The position numbers were made by a program, and so were the translations under genes. The notes under the pieces were generated by a model. That model searched no databases and was not told the origin of the DNA. It was given only the letters and a program-made list of their open reading frames with translations. Source: Plantago major (taxonomy: Eukaryota > Streptophyta > Magnoliopsida > Lamiales > Plantaginaceae). From it: a stretch of DNA of 64,000 nucleotides. Below, one piece after another: positions 38,023 to 49,573 of the stretch; the first letter of the stretch is position 1, and each line of letters opens with the position of its first letter. The stretch covers positions 5,022,001 through 5,086,000 of the forward strand of contig CM048844.1 in the NCBI GenBank assembly GCA_026545765.1. The letters are read 5' to 3'.

Positions 38023-38465
38023 GTGCTCCTGCAGACCGGGCGGAGGATGAGTCACTAAACTCTTAATGATATCTGAAGTAGATTCTTAATCTCTTTAGCT
38101 TACGAGCAGAGCATTGGCAGGAATGCTCTTAGAACGAGATCACCTATTTGGGTGTGAAGTATGGGAGGCCGCTTCAAACGAGAACACCTATGAATCCGAC
38201 CAGTCCAAGGCCTTTAACGGACTGAGAAAAGGAACGAGGCAATAAGGAAAATTATTGTGTTGATATCATTGTCTTGGTTTACACAAAACGCCGACCGGTT
38301 CAAGGCATCACGTCCACCGGGTGGCAAGTAAATTCGATGGTATTCTACTAGGGACGATTCAATGTCACTGACAATCGATCCCGATGCAATATGATTTTCC
38401 GCAGGAAATTCTAGGCTAGAGCACCCCGTTGTGCTGTGAGCATCAATTCTCTTTCATGTGGGGAT

Positions 38466-38895
38466 TGTTAGAATTTTAGTCACCAAAGAGGCTAGTCCAT
38501 GACTTTGCACCTCAACCAAATGGGCCCCATACGTTGGAAATGAAGTTTCCTTAAACGTGTATAATCTACTATAGTAGTAGATGACACTTGAGAAAGAATT
38601 ATTAAAATTCATTGAAAGGTGGAAGAGTTATTGAAGCTCAAAGTGTGTTGGTTGATGCATTGAATATGAAATGAGAGTTGGAATGGGAGAAGTCCCACAT
38701 GGCTAAAATTGAGGAAGAAGTAACTATTTATTAGTCCTACACACGCACCCGTCTGGCTCCGCCAGGAGTCGGGCCCGGGCCCGTGTCACGGGCCGTGGGT
38801 CGAGGGACCGTGGGTCCAGCCTCTGCTAGCAGTCTAATCCTTTCTTTACTATACACTGTTTCTGTTCCCATCCTCATAAACTACCACCAACAACA
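38466..38895 (+). repeat. Copia 3' LTR, internally deleted (430 bp)
   Basis: Same TGTTAGAATTTTAGTC start and CCAACAACA end as the 5' LTR, but it lacks about 250 bp after GTAGTAGAT and about 480 bp including the TATA region. It is preceded by a purine-rich GTGGGGA (polypurine-tract-like). Confidence 0.85.
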
Positions 38896-38976
38896 GAAGC
38901 AAGCCAGGAGGAATGTTGTTACAAGAGATAAGCTGGAAGCAGTTAGAGATGGAATGAAAAATAAGAAGAAATGATA

Positions 38977-39421
38977 GTATCTTTTAAAATTTTGCGTTGG
39001 TGTGGTTTTGTATCTGTCTGAATAATTATTGAGTAGAGATTTTGGATTCTGGGATTTAGAGTTGAATCAAAATGTGAAGTGGGTTTACCTTGATTTTGTG
39101 CAATTTGAGAATATTTTTTTGGATCGATATTGCGGGATCTGCATGTTGTTCGATCTCGATATGCAATGTGTTTAAATTGGTTGAATTGTTGTGCATTTGT
39201 GTATTGATGCTTTGCTTTGGCAGCTGAATTCAGTTGATTTAGATAATTTGTAGCATTTGGAAAAAAAGTAAAAATTTTGCTGAGGGATGTTAATTTTGAT
39301 GATTTTGATTGAAATTGTGTTTTTTCTCTTGTTGACTAAGTGTGTTGTTTCAAAGAATCGTTCGAGAAGAGCAGAGAACTACTTTGATGAGCTGAGCAGA
39401 TTTCTCAATCTCTACATTAAT
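38977..39421. other. Intergenic, no gene recognised
   Basis: T-rich sequence following the TGA of the coding-looking exon. It could be an old 3' UTR. No repeats or coding signal. Confidence 0.35.
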
Positions 39422-39699
39422 CACTAAAAAGATTTGATCTAATTAAAAAAAGTATCGTATAATGCAAATGAGAGTCGTATTTAAAAATTACAACTGTTAA
39501 TCAGAGACGTAAATTGTAAATGGATCGCAATATGAATTTATCGTATTTTCAGTTGAAGTACAAATTAAGAGTCGTAATTAAGACTCAAATCAATAGTCGT
39601 GTTTATATACCTTCTTCGAATTAATTTTAAGGATTTTTTTAGTTCATTTTTACAACTCTTAATTATAATGAGTCGTATTAGATTGAATTTCTTGTAGTG
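39422..39699. mobile_element. CACTA-type MITE (278 bp)
   Basis: The right end in reverse complement reads CACTACAAGAAATTCAATC; the left end CACTAAAAAGATTTGATC is a diverged match. The flanking 3-bp duplication AAT is at 39419-39421 and 39700-39702. Subterminal GTCGTA/GTCGTG words recur several times, as in larger CACTA elements. Confidence 0.75.
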
Positions 39700-40004
39700 A
39701 ATACGAGTTTCGGTCCGAGCAGAGCCTGTAACAAGAACCAAGAACTACCGCTCCTAGAAGAGAATATCACGCCGACCGGTGTAGTGACATAATATTTCAT
39801 TTTGGGATCTTGGGGTTTCACATGAGTCCAATTGGTTCGTGGTCTAATTAATCCGTTTGATGGATTTATTTGTTTTACTCAAGTAAATGCACATGGCCGA
39901 AGCGTGTGTTTCACACTCCCAAGGTTATCAAAATTGAACATAATTTTTTCTCCAGTGAGTACCAAAATTGAGCATCAATTAATTATGGTACAATTGGTAA
40001 GTTT

Positions 40005-40320
40005 TGGCTACAGTATAACAAATACAAATTGATCCGTATCAAACTAAGATATCTAAAGCGACAACCGGACACAATAAAGTACCAAAAAAAGTTTTTTCGC
40101 TCAATTCACCTTCACTCCTTTCAACGGAAATAAGATAGTAGTGTACAACAAATTGCGTGTTGTTCAGGACTTTTAATAGGTGGTAGTAAGAAACAAATAT
40201 TTGAAAGTTGTTAAAAAAACATGTCAACATTTTGGATGTGCCAGCAGTTAAGTGAGACAACGTCTGTCTAGAAGCTAGTATAATCGATTATTCAGGGTCA
40301 GGTTCGTTTAAAAATAATAG
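40005..40320 (+). repeat. Unit left-edge repeat, also dispersed upstream
   Basis: This sequence at the start of every unit also occurs singly at 23920-24165 (same orientation). Its first part also occurs at 21825-21960 (inverted). It is therefore a dispersed repeat that now marks the unit boundary. Confidence 0.7.
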
Positions 40321-40750
40321 TGTTGGATCATATAAATAAATTATTTTCCATAAGAATTCTTATTCATTAATCTCATATATATACATGTGTGTAGTGTAGT
40401 TAGATACCAATAATAATAATAATAAAACCTAATCAAATTACTATACTTCTAATTACCTAATCAAACTATACCTCCTATACTTGTATTTACCTAATTATCG
40501 ATCTTAAGCATATTCTAAGTAATAATTATATAAGCTAACATAGTGATAAGTACTAATCTACTTGGAGTATATATTACATGAAACACAATCACAACAAATC
40601 ACTAGCTACTATATTGGTCTCGCGCGTTAGATGCGGATAGACCCGAATCTGTATACTTGTCAACAACCAGACCCTAGCAATCTTTACATATTAGTAGCAA
40701 AGTCCTTGTACCAAGAACGTTCTCTTTAATCTTCCAGGTTAGCAGCTACT

Positions 40751-41863
40751 ATGAAGAAAATCGAAGCTTCGAAATCAGCTGAAAAGGTTGCGTCCATCGA
40801 TGATCTGTTGATCCAAGTTCTTGTCTGCCTTCCGATTAGATCCTTAAATCGTCTCAAGTTCGTATCGAAACATTGGCTGTCTATCATCACTAACAACTAT
40901 TTTCGACATCTCCGTTACAATAATGCCAATCCAGCAATTGCCATCTGCTGCTTATCGCCTGAATCTCGATGGAGTGTGCGGCCTGATATTCGTCCACCTG
41001 ATATTCGTCCACCTGATATTCGTCCACGTATTTATTATTTCCCGTTCTCTGCCAGTGATTCGAAGCTCCCACGATTTGCGAGAGCAGATGCTCACCTTAA
41101 ATTTATGCACTCTTGCAACGGGCTATTACTCGGTCCGAACTTCACTGTTTATAATCCCACAACAGGAAAATTCTCATATACTATTCCAGAACTGAATTAT
41201 GTGCGCTATGTGAACTTGGTTTTCGATCCGATCAAATCCCCCCACTTTAAACTTGTCTGTATTCGTAGAGTAATAGGTGGTTTTTGGCATGAAAGAAGGA
41301 GATGGCAGATTTGGATTTACTCGTCCGACATGATCGGTTATTGGAAAGCATCAACGGAGCTCAAGCTCGAATATGAAACTTTGGATTTCAGAAAGGGGGT
41401 CTACTGGAATGGCGCCATTCATTGGATCAGTCGTCATGGGCCTCATGACAATGCTTTGGTTTTCAAAGTTGATGATGAGGAACTTGATACAATGCCTATG
41501 CCGAATATCCATAGCTGTCATTATTTTTACTTTGGGGAGTCGTGTGATCACTTGCATTACGTTGGCATATCTAAGAATCCAAATCAGTTTGACGTGTATG
41601 AGATGAAAAGAGACTATTCTGAGTGGTTTGTCAAGTACCAAGTTGACCTTTCCGAGTTTTTTTATGGGAAGAGATGGCCGTTCTGGGGTTTGTCAATATT
41701 GTGCGTAATTAGGGGTCTGCGCGAAGAGGATTCTTTCTTGCTTTTGGATGTTGAGTGGGGTACAATACGTTATAATCTTGTTTCAAAGACTTTCGAGAAA
41801 CTAAATAAGATCGCATCGTGTACAGGCAAAAATTGGTTTCAGCATATTGAGCTTCTTTGTTAA
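40751..41863 (+). CDS. F-box protein, unit 1 (intact)
   Basis: Predicted substrate adaptor of an SCF E3 ubiquitin ligase; the target is unknown. Intron-less, 370 codons plus TAA. The F-box occupies about residues 15-58 (DDLLIQVLVCLPIRSLNRLK, FVSKHWLSII). The C-terminal part is an F-box-associated, beta-propeller-like domain (NGLLLG, VYNPTTGKF, WNGAIHWI). Residues about 78-92 are a three-fold PDIRP repeat from a 15-bp minisatellite (40982-41026), a likely flexible linker. The ATG follows a plausible leader with no upstream in-frame ATG nearby. It faces the FBD gene of the same unit tail to tail. This is the only copy of the three with an uninterrupted full-length frame. Confidence 0.88.
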   Translation: MKKIEASKSAEKVASIDDLLIQVLVCLPIRSLNRLKFVSKHWLSIITNNYFRHLRYNNANPAIAICCLSPESRWSVRPDIRPPDIRPPDIRPRIYYFPFSASDSKLPRFARADAHLKFMHSCNGLLLGPNFTVYNPTTGKFSYTIPELNYVRYVNLVFDPIKSPHFKLVCIRRVIGGFWHERRRWQIWIYSSDMIGYWKASTELKLEYETLDFRKGVYWNGAIHWISRHGPHDNALVFKVDDEELDTMPMPNIHSCHYFYFGESCDHLHYVGISKNPNQFDVYEMKRDYSEWFVKYQVDLSEFFYGKRWPFWGLSILCVIRGLREEDSFLLLDVEWGTIRYNLVSKTFEKLNKIASCTGKNWFQHIELLC

Positions 41864-42979
41864 GTTGAGTCGAGTTCGGTTCTGAGCAAGGCTTATCATC
41901 TTGCATTCCATGTTCCTAGCATTTACTGTTAAGTTTCAACCTCACTGTTAGCTAGTTTTATGTATGCTGCTGCACGAATTCCTCTAATTAACAATGTACT
42001 ATATATCTAAGCTAGATTTGAAGTCAATTATCTATTGCAGGATCCTGATCCTTTATTACAAGTTCCTATTCCTTACACTACTGCCTTACCGTTTTGTTTA
42101 TTCTCATGCATTAGATTCAGAGCAGGGTTACCTGATTCGCAAATCGTTCAGAATGTGCACGCCCATTTTTTGTAGAATCGATCAATTCGCTTTTAGAGCA
42201 CGATTTGCTACTTTTTAAAATGCGGTCTGTTCATTTTTCGAGTATGATTTGTTCGTTTTTAAAACATGATTCACTCACTCTATGTGTAATTTGATGCATT
42301 CAAAGATTGTTGGTGCTGCTCCCCATCGGGAAAAAAGGTTAGGCAAATCGGAACGTTTGATCCCTTTATTTCTACATCTCTAGACGAATCGGAATGCAAA
42401 CCACGTTCAAGGAGTGTGCGATTCGTCTATGGTATGTATGAGAAAATCAAGTAACTCGATATCATACTATGATTTTTAATAATGCTTATCGCATCAAGGT
42501 TTCGTAATTTCGAATTTTCGCTCTACACGAATTTGTTATGTGTATATTGTTACAATTATATGCGATGCATCGAATGAAAAAGTCTGAGGGGTATGCTACC
42601 ACTCATTAAAGCATGTTCGATACCCGTTGCAGCACCCTCAGATCTAAGAAACCGGATAGAAGAGTAACCACTCAAACATGGAAAATTAGACTATACTTCC
42701 ACTTCTTGCTAGTATTTCATCAATTTCAAGTATGCCGCACTAAATTGAGTTTATCGACTTATATGGTTTGCATTCTATTATATGATCGGTTTCTTCGGAT
42801 GTTAATTTATTAAATATAAATTATAGTGAATAATTATATCACTAATTAAGAAAAACAGTATTAATAATTTCCAAGAGAATATATGTATTTATAACAACAT
42901 AGGATCTAAAATGTATTTAAAGTTACATTAAATTACCCTCCTTGTTATAATACAATGGTGTAAAACCCTAAAGTCATAC
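41864..42979. other. Unit 1 spacer downstream of the F-box gene
   Basis: 3' UTR and AT-rich spacer. Short open frames here are not conserved in frame between units (indels shift them), so I do not call genes. Confidence 0.5.
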
Positions 42980-43145
42980 TCCTAAATCTTAGCCGTCATT
43001 TTCATCACGTTTCTTTCTACTTTCTCAGACTTTCTCCTCTAGGTCGCCGCTCCCGAAGGACATTGGCCGGATCCCGGCTCCGAGAGCCATTCCGGCGAGT
43101 CCGGACGAAGAATATCTGAAGTTTCGGAGATCAAATTCAATTCTA
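42980..43145 (+). repeat. Inverted copy of FBD-gene 5' UTR (unit 1, left arm)
   Basis: Matches the reverse complement of 48530-48688, which is the leader exon and donor region of the FBD gene. Shared words include CGCCGCTCCCGAAGGACATT and CGAGTCCGGACGAAGAATAT. The donor GTTCGG of the real gene reads TTTCGG here, so the splice site is lost. The same arrangement recurs at 53299-53463 in unit 2 and 63573-63738 in unit 3. Confidence 0.85.
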
Positions 43146-43738
43146 GCCACCTTTTTGAATCCTATAAGCGATTAGGTCCACAACGTTTCAAATATTACGG
43201 AGAAGGACAAACTTAAATGAATTAAAACATTATTTACAATGAATGACAAAGTAAATACTTGATGATGATGTCATAGGAGAGAGTGGAAATTCATATTCTT
43301 TTCCCTTTTCTTTGAAATTTCATATTTCATTTTATTACAATTAACCCCCTAAAACTTTCAAGTTATAATAAAGAAGCCTTAATGTTTTAAATTTTCATAT
43401 TTTCATCTATGTTCTTCTTCAAATCTTTTTCAAATTTTTTTTTAAATTTTTTTTCTATGAAGAAGAAGATGGATAAAACTATAAAAAGTTAAAACTTTGG
43501 GGTTAATTTAAAAGTTTTAGGAATTATATTGAAGTATTATGTTTATATTGTAAAAGCATAAAATATTTGAGACAAATGTGTAATATGATAAAACTTGTAT
43601 TTTAAAAGAAATACTTATATAGAGGGGCAAACTAGATTTTTTTCAAAAAGTCAAACTTTATGCTCAAATTGTTGTAAATTTTGAATCGTTAGGGATTTAA
43701 TCGTTTACAGGGCATTTAAAAAGGTGGTTGGGTGTAAA
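43146..43738. other. AT-rich insert between the two pieces of the left arm
   Basis: About 590 bp absent from the equivalent place in the right arm (48495-48529 there). Very AT-rich with T and A runs. It may be a later insertion; no clear terminal repeats. Confidence 0.4.
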
Positions 43739-43746
43739 ATTCTCTT

Positions 43747-43904
43747 CAATTAATATAGATCTTGATTTGTTATGGTTTATTACGTTTCCGTTTTATATCT
43801 CTACCAATCGGAATTTTAAGGCACAAATCTTGAAAATGATGTTTGCTGACGTTGTTTATGCTATTTGGAGGATACAAAATGAGATTATTTTTCAGCAGAA
43901 ATCT
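43747..43904 (+). mobile_element. LINE-tail fragment (unit 1, left arm)
   Basis: Encodes VVYAIWRIQNEIIFQQKS, the Trp/Arg-Asn-Glu signature after plant LINE reverse transcriptases. It is an inverted match to 48356-48494. The same fragment is at about 54070-54228 in unit 2. Confidence 0.6.
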
Positions 43905-45580
43905 GGATGTTCTCACGAACCTTTGAGTCGACACGATTATTCACACGGACTATTATCCGAATGATATGTTAGCCTAACTATACGAAGTACCAGCACATTA
44001 TTTTCCGTATATATATACACACACCTTGTCCTCACATGCAGACACCGTGATACTTCACAATACGTCATTGATTGTAAGATTCCTTTAAAACAAGTATATT
44101 TAAAATACTTATGGATAGATTTTCGAAAAGAATGTGCACCTTGTTGATTTAAGTATCGTTCTAATTTTTCCTACATTTTTGAAAGTTACACATTTTGTCA
44201 AAACTTTTTCTAAAGCTAATTTTTCTAAAAATGATAAATAAATAAAATTAAGTTAATGACGCACGCGATGTAATTTAGACCATAATTCTCGGGAATTGCA
44301 TGCTCTGCTAACTAAGACATTTAACAAAATGCAAAACCGTAAGCAAACTATATGCATTAATGTATATGAATGTTAATGTTGACATTAATCAGAATTAATT
44401 AATTGAAATAATGTCATTTGACAATATTATTAAATTCTATTAATCAATGTTAGAAAATTTAGTGAGCCCACACGTGTAATTAACAAAAGGGAATTACGGT
44501 CTCAATAAACTTTAGTTTTGTCGAGAAGCATCCAATTTACAGGATTATGTCTTAATCTTGGCTTATTATGTATCACTTCGTTCATTGCAATTACGTGCTT
44601 TAGCTTAAACCCAAACGCCAAATCTTTACAAATATTCGCTTCTGTTTTTGTCTTTTCTTATACACAGACCGAGTCTCCGCGATGGTACGAGCTAGATCAG
44701 CCAGTTCGAAAGAGTCTCAAACTGCATTAGTAACTCGTTTTGTTTGTCCCGTCGAGTAAGTAATCATGATTCAGAAATACTTGATTAGGAATGATATACT
44801 CGGTTCAATACAAACTTGGCTCAAACTCGATTAAAGTTTAAACCAAATGAGTTGAGGTCAAACTTCATTATTGTGACTCAAACTCGACAATTAGCTCGTT
44901 TTGTTAACGAGTCGAGCCGAGTTTAGACTCGATTGCAGCTCTAGTGAGCTCAAGAAATAGGATACTCGACTTGAGTTGTTAAACAATACTACTTGCGCTT
45001 GCGGTTTCAACTTTCAATGATCTTAATTATTGTTTTACCTTAGTCACAAAAGTAACGAGCTGGATCACTATATATAGCGTCAACAAAAACAATTTTAATC
45101 TTCATAAAAATTGTACTTCCTTCGTCCCAGTTTAATCTTACCATTTAACCTTTTCTTGGTCGTGACTTACAAATTTCGCCTATAAATTAGTACTTATAAA
45201 TAATGTTGGTAAAAAAATAAAAAATCCATATTACTAAATATTTATATTGTACATTTTCATTATATATTTTTAAAAAAATTCATTACTGATGTTAATGCGG
45301 ATCAATGTGAAAGGAAAATGTATTAACTCAACTGTAATAGAAGATGTCTGTTTGTTTTTCAAATGTAGAATAAGCATCAAGAACCTTTACAACTGTTATT
45401 CTTAGTTTCTTACACAGAGCAGCCTATGAATGCCCAAAATGGCAAACTGTGAGGAGATTTTAAAACCTCTAAACCAGCAGCACCTTTGCTCATTGTGTCA
45501 ACATACAGATGAGGTGTTTAAACACAACAAAAGACTCCAGCAAGTCATTTGTACCAATGTTTTACATGAACAACAGTGAA
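43905..45580. other. Unit 1 spacer between left arm and FBD gene
   Basis: AT-rich. 44740-44950 holds GAGTCGAGCCGAG-type low-complexity sequence like that near 19.5 kb. 45113-45150 resembles one end of a Stowaway element (CTTCCTTCGTCCCA) without a partner end. No gene. Confidence 0.45.
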
Positions 45581-47740
45581 CTAAGTGTTACTGCTAATCA
45601 CAATTCTTACACTTGAAGCTTTCGGAAGTGCCAATATCTTCTTCCCGAGTTCCTCTGTGTACAACAGACATTTGGAGAAAGAAACTTCCTTCAACTCCGC
45701 CCCATGTTCCAGCATGAACATGGCTAGACGGAGATGATGTGCGTTGTCCTTAAGGTGTGTAAACTTAATCGTCTTCAGTTGAGAAACAACACATGATGGT
45801 ATGGCTCCGATTGAATCATAGTCATAGCCATCACCTTGTGAAATGAAACATTGATGACCCTGCAGCACATGAAACAAATAATTTATATTACTTAATAAAT
45901 GTAACCGCATAGGTGGAGAAGATTACTAGTGATCAATACATTTAGTCATTACCTTAAGTATGGGTTAGGCTGAGAGAGTATACCTTCCTACTTAGTCTAT
46001 TACCTACCCAGGTATTAGCGTGCTGGTAAGGGAATTCTTTATAGTTCGGCCAGGTATTAGAGACCTGGCATTATCTAGGATTGCTTAATTACTTAACAGT
46101 TCTCTACTCATTAGTTATTAGGGCTGGCGGCGAAGGCTGTAGATTCCAAACATACATTATCAACTCCTAGAATGGATGCTTCCTGCTTATAGGAAACAGA
46201 GAGGTCTACAGATACCTAGTTGCTGGAGAATCATTGCCTAGTTCTAAACATAATTCTTGGTTAAAAGTTAAACTATAGTGTTTTCCTAGGCGACTCACTT
46301 TTTCGAGAAAAAACAGGAAAAGAGAAATACTTAAGGTGAGTCGTGAGAGGCCAGATGCATAAGGAAGATTTTAGGAGGAAGATACATATTACGTGAAAAC
46401 TGCAAGTCAATCATGAGGTGTACTCTTATAAACTTACCCCACAACTAGAAGTCCAGTCAAACTTGTTACAATATTAACAGTAAAGAAAAGCGAGAAGCAG
46501 AAGCCAGACAACAAATATTTATTAAGCAGACCAAACAATAGATTAACTAGAAGTCTACACCGCATAAGTCAACGAAGTAATCACTTACCATGACCATGAC
46601 CAAATCCTTCAAAGCAGGAGCTGCATGAAGTAGCTCCACCAGGGCTCCAACATCTTGCAAAGGGCTAGTTCCGAAACTCAGTTCCATTCTTCCGAGTATA
46701 ATAAACTTGGGGAGATGATGATGGACGGCATTTGTTAAACCAATAACCTAGTTTAACAGAAAGGGAAACATCAATGGTTAAAAAAGGATTAATGCTAATA
46801 TACCATAATAGTGTATACTACTAGAATATAGCATGTAATCTGAAAAAGAAAAATAGTAATAACGTACCCTAGGCGTGAAACCAGATAATTTGAATTCACT
46901 TATACTTGATAAGTTTGTCAATAGCTTTCTGGTTCTTAATCCAACGTCTATTCCACATTCTTCAGCAGAAAGATGTGCACAACAAACGGTTGATTCAGTC
47001 ACATCGAAGTTTTCCACATTAATACCACCACATTTAAAATTGTCAATAAATGCTCCAGATATCTTTATATGGTATTCATCCCACGGAACATCATGCAGGG
47101 GATTGGATAGGAATGAAATCAAGCAAGGAGCTTGGAAGTCCACAGACCTAACTTGGCGCCATTTGCATCCCCTCAGGCCAAGTGTAACCAGTTTTGGCAA
47201 AGTGAATGTCAAGATGTCATTACTAGGATTATCATTCAAAATTACAACTTCCTCAAGATACAAACAAGTGAGATTGGTATAACAAATTTTCATGGGAACT
47301 TTCCACGTGCAGGCCATATCCACCTCCAATTCTCTCAGTGAACTGCAGGTTAGAAGACTACGGGGTAATATAACACCACCTTCAGTTTTAATGATTTCCA
47401 AGTTAACAATCTGAACATTGCGTCTGAATAGAGCAGATAACCATCTCTCAATGCGGCTACTATTGAATATAAATTCAGAGCAAGTGACTTTAAACTCTCT
47501 TATGTTTTGTGAGTTAGAAAGTCTCCTATCCATAAAATTCATAAAACTCGTCTGGTGGGTTAGTCCATAATCATCAACTTCAACATTGAAAACAGAAGTC
47601 CACTTATCTTCCCAAGCTTTAGACAGAAGAGATGTTTGAACCGCTTCCTTTGTAGGCAGGCAGGATAGAATACAACTGAGAACACAATCTGGTAACTCAC
47701 TTATGAGGTCACCATTCGTTGGCCCGTTTGAAGGCGTCAT
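45581..47740 (-). CDS. F-box/LRR/FBD protein, unit 1 (intact)
   Basis: Second F-box family in the unit, predicted SCF adaptor with leucine-rich repeats for target binding; the target is unknown. Coding exons (-): 47740-46868, 46747-46589, 45859-45581, totalling 436 codons plus TAG with matching phases. The F-box is at about residues 11-55 (LISELPDCVLSCILSCLPTK, SLLSKAWEDKW). LRR-like segments follow (SLRELEVDM, LTCLYLEEV, LPKLVTLGLRGC). The C-terminal FBD-type domain ends ASSVRIVISSNT, with LKEVSFSKCLLY before it. ATG 47740 lies just inside an exon whose acceptor is at 47770-47771. The open frame extends further upstream only by reading through that intron. A leader exon lies at 48553 and above. 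Confidence 0.9.
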
Positions 47741-47769
47741 ACTTAGCCTCCAGATTCCACAAATGAAAC

Positions 47770-48552
47770 CTGAAACAGTACACCAACGGTTAACATGCAA
47801 TAGACATTGAGTTAAAGTGAGGAGAACAGACATAAGTAAAGAAAGAATAATCTGACATCTATCTGTATTAACACTATAATGACCAAAATTTGGTATCAAA
47901 GTTTACACCAAACTAGTACTACAAGTTAATGGAGAACAAACTGCCAAAGAGGATTGCTTATGCATGTACTAATATGCAATGCTTAAAATGAGGAGAAACA
48001 ATTTGTTCATGCCCCACTAGAAACACTAACCAATACGAATTGGTTGGCTTTCATCTAGTCACAAAATGAACCTAATTGGTTTATGAATCTACTTGTGATC
48101 CCATTTCATTTCAGTATATTCATATAACAATGACCAATTCTCCTCATTTCCAACATCTCAAACTTCCCTTATCGCCAACTTTTCAATCCAGAAACAAACA
48201 ATGTCAAGACATGATAGAAGACTAACCAAGCACAGACCCGAATTAAGCCATATTAATGTATAGTTCCTAACAGTGACATTATCTGGATTCAAAATCCCAT
48301 TGACACTCTTTGTACAATCTTTTCCAACATCGATCTCTGTAACAAAATTAGGATAAGATTTCTGCTGAAAATTAATCTCATTTCGTAGCCTCCAAATAGC
48401 ATAAACAGCCTCAGCAAACATGATTTTCAAGATTTGTAGAGATATAAAACGGAAACGCAATAAACCATAACAAATCAAGATCTATATTAATTGAATACAA
48501 AAACTATAAAACGCAAGAAAAAGATTCTCAGAATTGAATTTGATCTCCGAAC
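47770..48552 (-). other. Leader intron of the unit 1 FBD gene, with LINE fragment
   Basis: Bounded by donor GTTCGG (48552) and acceptor TTTCAG (47770). It contains a LINE-tail remnant at 48356-48494 (VYAIWRLRNEINFQQKS) in the same orientation as the gene. Confidence 0.65.
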
Positions 48553-48688
48553 CTTCAGATATTCTTCGTCCGGACTCGCCGGAATGGCTGTCGGAGCCGG
48601 GCAATGTCCTTCGGGAGCGGCGACCTAGAGGAGAAAGTCTGAGAAAGTAGAAAGAAACGTGATGAAAATGACGGCTAAGATTTAGGAA
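48530..48688 (-). repeat. Right arm: FBD-gene leader exon and donor (unit 1)
   Basis: Contains the non-coding first exon (about 48690-48553). It pairs in inverted orientation with 42980-43145, 5.5 kb away. The unit 2 counterpart is 58837-58995. Confidence 0.8.
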
Positions 48689-48959
48689 TTGGCCTTGATT
48701 GCTGCTGGAAGACTATTTTTCACTCTCATTAAAGGGATTTCGCCCTTACAGTCAGTGGCAGGAAGCTAAGCCTTTGTGGATTGTTTTAACTACAATCTCC
48801 ATTAAAGACTCTAATGAATGTAATTGTCAGGTTAACCATGGTTAATAAGGACGTCTCAACTATTCTGGTAAGATTAATTACTACACATTCTAATAAGTTT
48901 TAGTATATTAACTACTAATTATGAAAAATTACTTTCTCACTTTCTCAGATGAAGATTGA

Positions 48960-49140
48960 GTTATTGAAAGTACGACTGAGCACCGGACCCGATCCGACCC
49001 GACTCGAAAAGGACCGGTAGATAAAGGGTCACACTTTATAGACCCGAACTGTATTGGAACGGGTCGAGCCCGGACCGACCCGGTAAAATCCGGTCCGGGC
49101 CGGGCTGGACCCGTTTTGACCCGGTTGAGTGTTAATAAAA
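48960..49140. repeat. GC-rich CCGGACCCG-type repeat
   Basis: Short words such as GACCCGATCCGACCCG and CCGGTCCGGGCCGGG alternate on both strands, within AT-rich DNA. The equivalent part of unit 2 (about 59270-59420) is much changed, unlike its surroundings. Confidence 0.6.
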
Positions 49141-49348
49141 AAAACTGGCCTAATTTTACACTACTACACAATAAAACTCAGAAACAAACAATTAATCTGC
49201 ATGAAGTTAAACAACACCATTAAATTGATTACACCCAATCAACACTACCTAGTCACTAGCACACGCACATGATTTTTCATTTCAAATTTCAAGAACTACT
49301 ATACTCGTAGTCTAGCACACTCACTTGGGTAAATTGGAATTTAAAAGA

Positions 49349-49573
49349 TACTCCATCCGTCCCGATTTCAATTATCAGCGGGGTCGAACACAAGTATTAG
49401 GAAAAAAATTGAATAAAATAGGAGAGATTGTAATAAAGTAGGAAAGAGATTGAATAAAGTAGTACAAATAGTTAATAAAGTAAGAGAAATATTTTCCATT
49501 AAAGAAATGAGTAATTGAATTTGGGACGGATCAAAACGAAATGTGAGGAAATGAAATGGGGACAGAGGGACTA
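49349..49573. mobile_element. Stowaway-like MITE (unit 1)
   Basis: The left end reads TACTCCATCCGTCCCGATTT; the right end in reverse complement reads TAGTCCCTCTGTCCCCATTT. It is 225 bp with no coding sequence. Confidence 0.7.

Larger units (their letters stand above)
33280..38895 (+). mobile_element. Decayed Ty1-copia LTR retrotransposon
   Basis: The element is flanked by the 5-bp target duplication GAAGC (33275-33279 and 38896-38900). LTRs begin TGTTAGAATTTTAGTC and end CCAACAACA. Domain order gag, protease, integrase, reverse transcriptase identifies it as copia. The frame is broken at least five times, and most of RNase H is missing. The two LTRs differ greatly in length through deletions in the 3' copy. 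Confidence 0.92.
33218..38976 (+). pseudogene. Short coding-looking exon split by the copia element
   Basis: If the copia element and one copy of its 5-bp target duplication are removed, 33218-33279 joins 38901-38973 into one open frame of 45 codons: NNFTKNLNIDGASIHVKQ continuing into ARRNVVTRDKLEAVRDGM and a lysine-rich tail, then TGA. The left end has an acceptor-like CAGTAG. This looks like the last exon of a gene for a basic protein, but I cannot identify it and see no upstream exons between the LINE and 33218. Chance cannot be excluded. Confidence 0.35.

Noticed and set aside
44518..44730. 70-codon open frame conserved in units 1 and 2
   Set aside because: Conserved only because the units are near-identical throughout; no domain or coding bias seen.
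45113..45150. Another Stowaway MITE
   Set aside because: Only one CTCCGTCCC-like end is visible, no partner inverted repeat downstream.
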